This document shows positions 48,301 through 60,300 of a stretch of 64,000 nucleotides of DNA, piece by piece (within the stretch, counting starts at the first letter, position 1; each line of letters opens with the position of its first letter). A model generated the notes under the pieces. The model saw nothing but the letters and a program-made list of their open reading frames with translations. It was not told the origin of the DNA and did not search any database. The position numbers and the translations under genes are program-made. This DNA is from Tolypeutes matacus (taxonomy: Eukaryota > Chordata > Mammalia > Cingulata > Chlamyphoridae), in assembly GCA_026826555.1 (NCBI GenBank), contig JAKSZT010054568.1:12444171-12508170 (forward strand), read 5' to 3'.

Positions 48301-51300
48301 CAGGCCAGTTCAGAGGTCAGGAAGACCCGGGTTCAGTCCTGACAGCGACACGTCTGGCCCTGATGTCACCTCCACGCCAAGCTTTGGGGGGTCCTGTGCC
48401 TTTTCTCCTGACGTACATGTCAAGCAGGGCATCGTCCTTTCTGAGGACCTAGGTAAACCCACCCCTCAGCCCTGCCCCTCCCCCAGGTCCCCCGTCAAGC
48501 AGGGTCCTTCAAGGGGGCAGCACGGGCGTCCCCAGGCCGGGCCAGCCAGCCCCTGGAGTGTCCAGGCAGGAGAGGCCGCGGTCGGAAGAGAAGCTCTGGA
48601 AAGGCCAGCGGCGGCACTCCCCGCCATGCCTCTGACCTTGCCTCCCTCTCGGAACTTCCTGAACTTGTTTACACCGCTGGGCAGGGTCGGGGATCAGGCC
48701 TGCCTCTTGTCCTCGAGCAGGGGCTCGCGTGGCACCACGCCGGCCGGGAGCCCACCCGCAGGCTTCCCGTGCACGAGGCCACCAGCTGCCGCCCCGGGGC
48801 CTCGGCTTCCTCCCGGGCACAGCGCCGCCACCATGCAGAGACCATGGACACGACGTGCCTGGCAGGCCCTGGCACACGTCGGAAGCAGGAGTGAAAACAA
48901 AACGGGGTTTCAACTTCTGATGTCCCCAAAGGGGCTGGGCATGAGGATTTTTCCTGGCAGAGGAAGCAAATTTCATCAAAATCAGCAGGAACATGGACCC
49001 TTATGCAAACTCTGGGCGCCAGCTAAGAGCAGGCAGCAAGTTGTGCTGTCTCAGTTGTAAGAAAGGCAGAGTGCAAAAATGGGGAGAGCTGCGTGGGGTC
49101 TCCGTGCTTTCTGCCTGCTTTTTCTGCAAAACCTGCAACTTCTCTCATTATAAAAATAAGCAAACCATCAGCAGGGGCGGCCCGTGAACGCAGGCGCGCC
49201 CAGTCCCACGAATCACGCCGGCGTTTAGAAGGCACCGAGAGGCCACTCGCCGGAGCTCCCTGGCCAGGCATGGGGGGCTCGTCCGGGGGGCCACGGTCGG
49301 TGCCTGCCGCAGTGCTCGCATGAAAAACGGTTCCATCCTCGATCTCGTAATTAAGTCTCGGTCCCGTCCCCCCCAGGGCCCGTGGGCAGGACAGAAGAGG
49401 GAGCGATGGACACCGACGGCCGGCGCTGGCCCGGGGCCTTCTGGGTGCACCCCAGGGCCGATCGTCCAGAGCAAGGGGCTCAGGCTGCTCCCACGGAGGC
49501 CGTGGAGCTGAAGAACTGAAGCGCGGGGGCTCCTTCGGGAGAAGCTGCGGGTGATGTGCTACCTCCTCAGGGAAAGACCGGGCGGGCGGCTGGCACGGAG
49601 GGCACCGCCAGCCGTGCCTCCCCCCATGTGGGGCAGCCTGTGCCCTCGAGGCGCCCGCCCCGGCGGGGGTGTCGAGCCCGCGTGGCGAGGACCACTCCCG
49701 GCCTCCTGGCAGGGCCCTGACCCTCTGGGCCCTGAGAGCGGCTTGACCAGAGCAAAGGCTGTTTCTCTCACGTAGGCTCGGCTTCCTTCCTGCAGAGTGA
49801 ACACAAAAGGCCAAAGAAGCCCCAAAAGGCCTCTTCTCAATGCAAAATTCCCTGATTTTAAAGTTGTTTTTGTTTTGTTTTTCAGGAGGAACCGGGGGAC
49901 CTCGTGCATGAGAGGCGGGCGCTCAACCACCGAGCTACACCCACTCCCCACCGTATGTTTTTTGAAAAATGCGCAAGTTACCACGATGGCAGCACTGCCC
50001 ACCTGAAGCCCAAACGTAAGGACGGAGCTTCGGACAGTAAGAGCAAATGCCGCCACCAAAAGTAAATGCCGGGATCTTTACACTCTTCATCTCTCGTAAC
50101 AAAACTGATAGACAAACATGGTATGTGTCCGTCCTGACAAACAAGGAAACTGAGGCACGGAGAATTACACGCTCCAAGCCAAGGGAAGCCTGAATCCACG
50201 CCACAAGGGTGCCAACGTCAGGGCCTCCACTATGTGGCACCCACAGAGCACGAGTGTGTAGTGTCAAAGAAAGCAAAGCTTTCAAGGGGAGACCCTGGGT
50301 TTACGGAGACAAACATGGTCCCAGATTTGTACCGAAGGCACGGCCTCCACCATCTGGCTTTTAGTTCAGGAGGTAGGTAGAGGCGGCTGGTCCAACCCAT
50401 TTACTAGATGAGAAAACCGAGGCACAGAGAGGGCTGTGGCTTCTCCGAGACCACCTAGGTAGTTAAGGGTCTCCACCTCCCACGCCGAGTATTCTGTCCA
50501 CAATACACAAAGCGGCCCCCAGAGGCAAACCATGCCTTGCCTGTAACTGGGAGCTCTCGGCAGGACAGGCTGGAGTTCAGGCAGAAGATGTGGGCCTGGC
50601 AGGGACGGGAGGTCCGGCAGCTGCGGCCAGCGAGGCCCAGAGAAGGTGCCGGAGGCCACCGCGGGGGCAGGTCCAGGCTGCAAGGCGTCACATCTGAAAG
50701 TCTGGCTGCGGCCAAGAGCTGGCCTTGTGCTGCCCGCTCCTGGAAAGCCACCCCTGGCTGGCCATCCAGGGGTCCCAGATCACTCAGGCCCCACGGCCAC
50801 GAGGGGCCCCCACCCACGTCCACGCATCTGCGTCCGTGTTTCCTGTGAGCCTGGATCTCCCATCGACCCTCTCTGCAGGCTCAGTGGGCGAAGCAGGCCC
50901 TCTGACCCTGAGGTGCTGTGGACAGCGGCAAGGGGCAGGGCGTGAAGGTCCAGGCCCTGCGGGTGCCGCCCTCCCGACAGCCTCGCTGCACCACCGAGGG
51001 AGGGTGTCACCTCACTGCCGCGTGAGGAAGCCGCAGTCTGGGGAGACCGGGGGCTGGCGAGGAGAGCACTGCTGGGATTAGCCCAAATCCCACTGGGCTC
51101 CCCGGGGCTGCCTCGGCTTCGCCAGCTCATCCTGGCCACGGCGGGGAAGGGGCAGCACCGGAGGCTCCCCACCGCCTGCGGGGAACCCACAAGCACAGCC
51201 CCAGGCCGCAGAGGAAGTGCGTCTCCGTCTCCATAGGAACGGCCAGGGAGCCCCTAGCCCCGAGGCGGCTCTGGGCACCTCCACGGACCCCTTTCACCCA

Positions 51301-54300
51301 GGCCCCAGCACGCCAGCAAGGCTTCCGCAGGCTGCACAGGCGCCCCCAGCGAGGCTTGCGCTGACTCAGGGTCCAGAACCTTCTGACAGGGGCCCCGTGG
51401 AGGGAAGGGAGGCAGGGGCGACCAGGGCTCAGCCAGCCCCTCCGCCGTCGGCAAGCACCTTGAGCATATGTCTGTCCACGCACAGCCCTAGGGCCAGGGA
51501 GCCGGAAACCTGGCGCCGCTGACGCACCGTGCCACCTCCCCTCCTCTCCCTGAAGAGGGTGGCGCCGGCTCAGCTCCCGCCTTCCCAGCCCTGCCTGACC
51601 CCAGCCAGGCTCCTCACGCAGACTCATCTCTAGCGCCAGCCCGACCTCCACGGATGCTTCCAGACCCACGCGGCCCCAGCACTGCCCTGTGCAAAGCCTC
51701 CAGCGGTTCCACTGGGTCTCAGGCCAAGCCCAAGGCCCGGCCCCCGCGGCCCCTCATTCTCATCTGTCCCCCCACGGACCAGTCTTGCCTCCTGGGCCGC
51801 TTCCTCGCAGCACCTCAGTCTTCACCGACGCCACAGCTCAGGTCCGTGCAAGGGCCCTCCCTGGCGTACTCGCCCCCTCCACTCCGTTCAGAATTGCCCT
51901 CTTGCACCCTCAGGCAAGCTAACCCAGACTCGGCCTTGTGAAATGCGGCGTTAAGAAAAAGATGATCGCTCTCTTCCATTAGGCAAGGACACGGAATAAC
52001 TGGTCCCTTGAGTGGTACATAACAGGTGCTTCGTAAATGCTTGCTATGCAGCCACTGGTACACAACAGGTGCTTCATAAATGTTTGCTATGCAGCCCCTG
52101 CCCTACCCCACAGCTCTGCGAGTCTAGAGATCAGGGCTTCTCGGTATAATTCCACTTAGGGATTGTGATGTGTGATCTCCAGAGATGTACTCAAATAGGC
52201 TGGACTTGATTCCGTGATTTAGACTCTCCAGAATTCCGTGGAAAGGACACTGAAGCGTGTTTCCACCAGGGCCTTCAACGCTCGACCTGGCTAGGGGCTT
52301 CTCATATAACATCTATGTCTCTGGGCACAAGGGGCTACTCTTACATCCACTTGGCCAGCAGCCGCCCACTCGCCAAGCACCCACGGAGCAAGGTCCTGCA
52401 GGGGCATGGGGCACAGAGAGACAAATGGACGCCACCCTACAGCTCTGCGGGGGCCAACTCCCACCCACAGAATGGACGGCAGCACACAGGGGCTGGCCGG
52501 GGAGCGGGTGGCTGCCTGGCGGCCTCTCGACCCCTGGCGGCCTCTCGACACCTGCCTGGCGACCTCTCGACACCTGCCTGGCGGCCTCTCGACACCTGCC
52601 TGGCGGCCTCTTGACACCTGGCGGCCTCTCGACACCTGGCGGCCACTCAACACCTGCCTGGCGGCCTCTCGACCCCTGGCGGCCTCTCGACCCCTGGCGG
52701 CCTCTCGACNNNNNNNNNNCTCGACCCCTGGCGGCCTCTCGACCCCTGGCGGCCTCTCGACACCTGGCGGCCACTCAACACCTGCCTGGCAGCCTCTTGA
52801 CCCCCCACCGTGGCTGCCTGGCGGCCTCCAGACCCCTGCCGCAGTTGTGCAGAGAAGTCCGGACACTGAGTGCCACTTGGAGGCCGCGGCCGGGCCCTCT
52901 GGAGGCCCATGTGCTCCTGAACTGTGCGAGGAAATTCTCCCCATGGGTGGGACCCCAGAGGGCCCCGGGGCAGTGCTTGGCCTCCGACCGATGGACGCAG
53001 CACGACCGATGGACGCAGCACGTTGTGCGGCCAGGTCGCCCCAGGGCCGCCACCAGCCGCGAGGCCTCCATGAGCTCCCCTGTAAGACGGCGATGACGAC
53101 CGCTGTGCCTCCGAGGGCAGTTAGTTAGCTGAGCTGGTCAGCAAGAGGCCAGGCTCCGCCTTGCCGGGGACTGCCCCGGCCCAGCACCTGGAGTGTTCCG
53201 GGCACGCAGGATGCGCTCGTAAGTATCCATTGACCAGGTCACACCAGACTCCAGGCCGTGGGGTCATGGGGCTGGAAGCCAGCAGGTGGGGCCGGCAACG
53301 GGCGCCCCAAGCCGCTATCGGGGAGGGCAGGCCAGGCCACACAGCTCCCACTGCCGCTGTCTGCAGGGCCCGCGCCCCAGGACCCCGCCAAGCTCCAGCT
53401 GGCGGATGCCCACAAGCCAGCGACAGTGCAGCCGGGAGGCCAGCGGGACGGCACTGCAGGCCCCTCCCCTCCGGGACCACCCCTCTCTGAAGCCGCGGGC
53501 GCTGCCTGCACACCTGAGTATCACCTCTGCGTCCGCCGTCACTCTCGCTGATGTGGACCTGTGGGACCCCCGCCTCTGCACAGGGGTCCCGGGAAGCTTC
53601 CTGAGCACTGGCCTCCCGGCTGCCACGGGGGCAGCGACCCCTGCTCCTCTCAGCCCTCACCAGCCACGCCGGGCTTCCCCCCGACAAAGCGGGAGCTTTT
53701 CTTCCATTCGGCAATAGCCATGCCCACCACGTTCCGAACTGGAAAACTCATCTCCAAGCCCCGGGTCCAGCAGGGGCCCAGGGCAGCCCTGAGGCCACAC
53801 AGTCTCTCGGGAGGGCCCGGGGGTGCACTACGAGGACACAGGGACGGGGAAGGGGGTTGGGGTGCCATGGAAGGGTCGGCGATCTACATGAACCTACACA
53901 TAGGATTGTCTCCAGATCTCCAAAATAAGAGACTTCCATAAATACATAAAGAGCCTACAACTTAAAATAACAAATTTCCATTCGTGAAGGAAAGAGTCTG
54001 GTCTCTGTGAGCTATTAAAGCCTCATCAGGGATGGGAGCAAATGAGGATCTGAGGGGAGAGCAGAAACCAATACCCAGGAAGGCCAAGCCGCCCTCCTCC
54101 GGTGGGACCGAGGCTTTCACGGCCGACACGAGGCCCCAGCTGCCACTGTGGACACTGGCGCTCATCCTTTCCCCAGAGCAGAGGAAGCCAACCCTGGGAT
54201 GTCGTCAGGAGATAAAGACCCCCTAGCTGAGAAGACACCTGCGAGGAGGGCTGCCTCTCCATGCACGCGGGGGCTGCGCCAGGAGGCGGCTCCCCAGCAC

Positions 54301-57300
54301 GCCGCGCAGTCCACCCGAGCCCCAGGCCCGGGCCCCGCCGAGCTCACATGCCCTGGCGCCGTCATCCCTCCAGGGCAGCGCTGATGCTTCCGCGTCGCAG
54401 GGGCGCAGGGCTTGCTCGGGGCGCGGCTGGCGAGCAGGCGCGAGGCCAGCGACTTGCGTCCACACGGGGCCTTCCCCGAGGGCGTGCGGCGCAAGGTGGG
54501 TCTGGAGATGGGCTGGCAGGGCAGAGCACCTTCTCCCCACAGGGCGGCTGCCCATCAGGTTCCAGGTTTCCTCCAGAAACCATACACGGCGGCGCCGGGC
54601 GGAGGGCTGCCGGGGTCAGGCAGGGATCGCTCCCCGCCTCTGGGCTGAGGTCTCCCCTTCCGGTGACATGAGCAAAGCTGTGTGCACCCCAGACCACCCT
54701 GGAGGGCGGCAGGGGCGCGGCCCAGCGGGGCGCGGCAGGTGTGCGCCGGGCACGCGCCTGCTCGCAGGCGCCTTCCCCTAAAGCTCCTCGCCCTTCTGGG
54801 TTCAGGCCCTGCGCCTCGGCAGACCGGCCGGCTGCCCTCCTCCTGCTGCTCGAGCGATTTTAGTTAGACGCACGAAAAGCGAGGAGGGTGGGGCCTTGAT
54901 CTGAGCCTTACATCCCAAGGGCTCCTCTCTCCGTGGAAAACGGCGCCAGAGCGCCGGACCTCATTCCTCAGGACCTCGTCGAGCCCACGAGGGCTCCCCG
55001 TGCTCCCCTGACCCACGCCGCTGTCAGCAGGACTCCAGGAAGAACAGGGCTGACGGACAGCCACGCCCTAACCCCACCCCACCCCCGGGACGCAGCATTC
55101 CTGCCCGAAGGAAGCAGCAAGATCTCCAAGATGTGGGAGCCAGTGAGTGGGAGAGCCAGGATTTGAATCCACAGCCCAAATCAAAGTAAAACGGCAGAAG
55201 ACGCTGCGTGGCCGCCGGCTCAGCACCGCAGGACAGGCACGCTGGCAGAGGTCCTAAGGAGCCTGTGTGCGGAGCGGAACCGGCCTCGGCGCCATCGGCC
55301 CACCAAGAGCCCAGCCTCTGCCTGAGGAGTCGGCACAAGGCAGGTGAGGCTCTGGGACCCGCGACCACACCGCTCGTCCCCGGGCAGTGGCACCCCGAGG
55401 CAGCCCCGCACGGCCCCGTGCTCCCACACGGGGGGGAACGGGTGCTGCCGAGGCCCTAGCAGCTGCTCACGTTTGCAAGTTGGAAATTTCTCTTTAGAAT
55501 TAAGAGGGATTCAGCTTTGAGATATTTCCTCCAGCGAACTGTTCTGGCTTAACATTCACGCTGAGAATCCTTCCCAGTTCTTTCTGGAAAGGTCAAGCCC
55601 ACCTCCAGGTGCAGCAGCTGAGACTCCAGATCCAGGTGTGGAAGCCCCTGCATCGGGTGGATGTCAAGGATTCTGGCTTCGCCGCGACCCAGCTCGCTGC
55701 GCTCTTGGCATCTTCTCATAAAGGAGAAGGCAGGGCGGGAGAAGAGGCCGTGGCACAGGGACGTGGCCTGCGTGGCCTCTGGAGCGCTGCCTCCCCACCT
55801 CTGGGCCGGCAGAATAAGGTGGGGACGCCCCGCGCACCTCTGTACAGGCACGTTTTTACCCTGGGTGTGCTATCGCTGGACGTGCCGCCCCAAAACTCGA
55901 AATTCCCCTACGGGGCCACACTCAAAGACGGTGCCTAAAAGTACAGACCCTCGCGCCGACGGCCTGCATGCTGGGGCACGGCCCCTCCTGGCCCCACCTG
56001 TGACTGCGGCAGCACCGCCCTGCCCTCCTCTGTGACATGGAGAGAACTAAACCCCACCGTCAGGTCTCTCAACAGCACCTCTGATCTGTCGCTGTGGCGA
56101 CAAAATCTCCAAGGAGCATGGAGCACGGAAAGCAAAGGTCGTGGCTCTGTGGTGCTCCGTGGGGGCTGTGGGGGGACAGCGACTCTCTTCCAAATGAAAA
56201 TACTCAAAGCAGCACTCAGCTGAACCAAGCCAGCAGAACCACGGTGCACAAAGAATAGGGACCCCAAGGGCGGGCAGGGACACGCCCCCAAGGTCGCGGA
56301 AGGTGCCGGAGGCTAATCCCGCACGAGAACCCAGGTCTCCCGGCTCCAAGAGCAGAAGAGAAAACCTCAGGTTTCCACCCCACGCGCCACCTCTCAGAGT
56401 GCTCCTTTTTCAGTTTAATAAAAGTAAAGGAGCCCACGATCCACAGCCATGGTATCTATCGGCTGCTACAGATGCCCACTATGCCACTTCGTGGGTGAAA
56501 ATATGGAAAAGTAACCAGCCTTCGTGGGTCTAGGGAGCTAACTGCCCTCTGCCATCTGTAGACTCAGCTGGATTACAAACACCCGTGAAATTCTTCCATT
56601 TGGGGTAAGTAACAACAGGCCCTTTTCCTTTGCTAATCCCTAAATGCTTGCCAGACTTTCACTTCCCAATTAGCTCAAACCATGGAGATGAAGAAACCAG
56701 GGCACACATCCCTGGTTCTTTCTAATGTGGATTCCATTGTATTTCTGTGAGCAATAGCTTGAAAACGTCACAGGCTGCTGGACTGGAAACAGAGTGGTCT
56801 CTTAGCAAGCTCTGTGCAGACGAGGAGATTCTCTGAGACGTCTGTGGAGTGAAAGACGGAAAGGCCTAGCTTGTCATCAGATGGTCTGAGCTCTGGGACA
56901 AAGGACCCTCCAGCTCACCGCCTCTTCCCTAACAGGGGATGGGGCCCCACGGTGGCCTGAGAGCCGCAGGGTCGTGCACAAACCCTCTGGACAGATCTCG
57001 GAAACACTGAGCAATGCCCGAGGCAGTGCCAGCACGGCTCTGAAAGCAGAGCGCGGCTTGAGGAGCTGTTACAATCAGCTCATCCGGAGCAGAAAGGGGG
57101 CAGGGCCCCGTGGGGTGGGCCCCGTGGAACGTGCGAGCTGACGCAGCACCGTGAGTGGGCCAGCTGTCCAGGACCCCGCCCAGCTGCCCGCCGAAACGCC
57201 CGGGACCCCCGCCCTGCCATGCGTTTGCGCTGGCCACTCCTCTCCTGGGGCACCTTCCCTTCCACCTCCCCAGTCCTGGCTCCCGTAAAAGCCCTCTTGA

Positions 57301-60300
57301 CTCTCGAGTCCTCACCAGAACTGCTCCCAGCCGCCCCGGCCTCACCCCGCCCAGGGCCTTGAACTAGGGCTTCGTCGTCAGCTGACTCCACTTCATCCTG
57401 ACGGCCGCGGACATAACATGCTCAGAAAGTACATCGAATGGGCCAGGGAAGGAGTGATCAATGACTGGTTCTAGAAACGAGTATTCTGGAGGTAGAATCT
57501 TCCAAACCTTGCCTTACTCACAACGCAAACCCTGACTGGCTCCGTTCACGGAGTCACAGAGTGTCCTGGCATCTGTCCTCTGGCGCTTTGACACCGGCAG
57601 AGCAGGTGGCAATCTGCCCTCCACGGGCACCTGAAGTTGCCATGTGCCGCCCCGTGTCCTCCCCAGCCCCCTTCCCCTCGCCCCTCGGCAGGCAGCAGGA
57701 GGCCTGTCCGCGCCACCCAGGCCTGCGCAGAGTACGCCTTACCTCTCTTCGTCCTTAAAGATGAACTTGCGCAGCTTGAGGTCGCGCAGCACCAGCCCGC
57801 CGCCGTGGCAGTGGGCCACGGCCGAGGCGATCTGGTAGAACAGCCTGGCAGCCTCCTCCTCCCTCAGCCTCTTGCAGGTGCGAACGAAGGAATGCATGTC
57901 CCCATAGCTCCGCTCAAAGAACACGTAGGCTTTGGTCTCCCCCAGGATGATCTCGGTGATTTGGTTGATGTTGCTGTGGGCAGACAGGCTGAAGCACGGC
58001 GCCAGGGTCTCCTGGTAGCAGCTGATCTCAAACACCTGGGCGGGGGCGAGCAGACCAAGCGTCAGAGACAGGCGCGGCGTGCTCACTCAGGAAGGCAAGG
58101 GCCCGCCCTGACAAAGCCACCTGACCTCTGCAAGCCTTCAAGGTCACCCGTGTAAAATGGGCAAACAACACTGGCTCATCGAGTCAGGAGGATTACACGG
58201 GAAAGTGAAGGCGAAAGTACTGTGTAAAATGTAACAGCGCACAAATGGTTAACTGCATTATTCCTTTCCTCTCTAACCTGATCTCCTGTCTTTATAGAAG
58301 CAGAACTGAGGCAAAATCCAAGAAACAGTGATCCACCCTAAGCCACTTAAAACAATACCTACTCATCTCCAAAAGAGCACACAGGTCAGAAATACGCAAG
58401 GACATCGCACTGCGTGTGGGCAATGGATAGGTCAGTGAGCCAGAGTTTGCCTGCTGTGGTCGAATGCGATGCCTTCATTTTACAGACGTGAAAGCTGGCT
58501 CGGAACAGGACACTGATTAGCAAGCAAGAAAGCAGACTCGCTTCCTTCTCTCTTCCCTCCACAGATTTCCAGCTCAATGAACCAGTTATGCAATGAGTTT
58601 CTGTGAATCAGAATTAGCCTGGGAAACGCCACCTCAGTGTGGGTCTTTTTTTTTTTTTTTTTTTTTTAAATATTGCATCATCAATACTTTTTCTGAATCA
58701 GAACTATCAGGAATTAATGTTACAGAGAATTCTGAGGCTGCACAGAAGAGCTTTCATTCATTTCGGGACCTCCACTAAATCAAGGAGACAAGTTCCAGGG
58801 TTTGCAATGTGCTTTTTAATATCTGCCCAGGAATGTGGGCAAAATGAGTGGGTTCTGTGCGTTATCAGCAGTCATTTAGCATCTTAAATATCTAGTGTTT
58901 TCATCAGCTATAACATACTTTCCTTGATCATCATTCTGCGGTAGGGTGGGAAAAATGCTGGACCAGGAAACACCAAATTTGAGGCCCGAATCCTGGCTTG
59001 GCCAGCAAAAAAATGGACGACTTGGATAAAGCACCGGGGGCCCTGGGCCTCCACCGCGTCCTGGACCAAAGCGTCTGATCCAGGGCACTGTTCACCTCTT
59101 TGGGGCCCCGATCCTGCAGGTGAAGCTGGTAAGACCTCTGTGCCCTTAGCTGACAAGACCTATTCTAAAAGCACGCCCTGGCGTGGATTCCTCGTGAGGA
59201 CGTTCACACGCCTTCGGAAGCCATGCCGGGCCAGAGGCTGCCATTTAGGGATCCCCGAGTTAAGTCCCTCCTAGCTCTAAAAAATAAAAAATATCTGTGA
59301 GTCAGACAAGGAGAGGAGGAAGCTCGGAGGGCGGCGAGTACCACTGTGAACGAGCCGTGAGGCGGCTCAGGGAAGTGGCAAAGCTGCCGCCACGCTAACC
59401 GAGAATTTAAGAATGAACGCTTCGCCATCGCCACAGACCACAAATCACACCCTGGCACGGTTAAGTGTCGACCTCAGAGCAGTGGCCTTAGGGACCTGAG
59501 ATGCTGGAGGCGGGCTTAACCCTTAGGCTGCCGCCCCAGAGAGCCTGGAGACTCGCAGACTTCTCGGGGCGGTGGGCGCTTTCGGGGGCTCAGGTAAACT
59601 GCGCATCAGGAGGCGAGGCGCGGGCCCAGGCGCCAGCTGCTGTCTCCAGAGCTCCTGGAATCGTGATTATTTATAACACACTTCCTGTCTCGAGAGGCAG
59701 TTTTTCCAAATAAAAGGTGACTTTTGCCCAGTACCTGCAGTCTTTCTCCTGCCACCCTGCTAAAGCCTGAATGGCCCCAGGATTAAAAATTAAGAATGCT
59801 CAGACACACTCAGACCGGCCCTGGTAGGAGAGATCTGATTCCAAGATGGTGGGCAGAGGAGGTTTTCCCCCATGGGAAGGCGCCAGACCCTTACCAGCAG
59901 CTCTGGCAGGCACGTATGAGGTTGGAATGGTATTTAAACCAGCATCTCCACCTGCAACATCAAGCCACGAGAGCTTCTTGTAAATGCTTAATTTGGAGCC
60001 TCAGTTACAGAATGTGACAGTTCAGATAAGGCAGCATGATTAGGCCGTCGTGAGTAACATTTGGGGAAAAATGCATCCGTTCTGCCTAGATAGTGATGAT
60101 GTCAATCTGCTCAGCAGCATTTCCGTGAGAGTCATGCAGCTGAGGGTCACCTAAAGCTCCTTTCCTTCACCTGCACCGCCACCATAGACAGAGAACGGAG
60201 ACAATGCATGCCTGGCTATTCTGTCAAGATGGACCCCAGTACCCCCAGACAGCACCCTAGAGAATTCTCTACACTGTCCTCCGTGAGTGTGGTCTGTTTC

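Larger units (their letters stand above)
45374..57742 (-). other. TRIB2: TRIB2 intron 2 (12369 bp)
   Basis: The intron lies between donor GTAAGG and acceptor TTGCAG. It is GC-rich and repeat-poor for a mammalian intron. It holds a few MIR and L2 remnants, one DAS-type SINE, a CCCCAGGCCCCGCC-type low-complexity patch, a minisatellite with an assembly gap (52511-52847) and short tandem duplications. Many long open frames occur here on both strands, but they reflect high GC content; none resembles a known protein. Confidence 0.9.

Noticed and set aside
49862..49950. tRNA-Ala gene on minus strand
   Set aside because: The B box and T arm are deleted and an A-rich tail follows, so it is a SINE, not a tRNA gene.
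52257..53096. Open frame of 279 codons spanning the intronic minisatellite
   Set aside because: It is open because the 18-bp unit is divisible by three. It runs over N and has no start context or homology.
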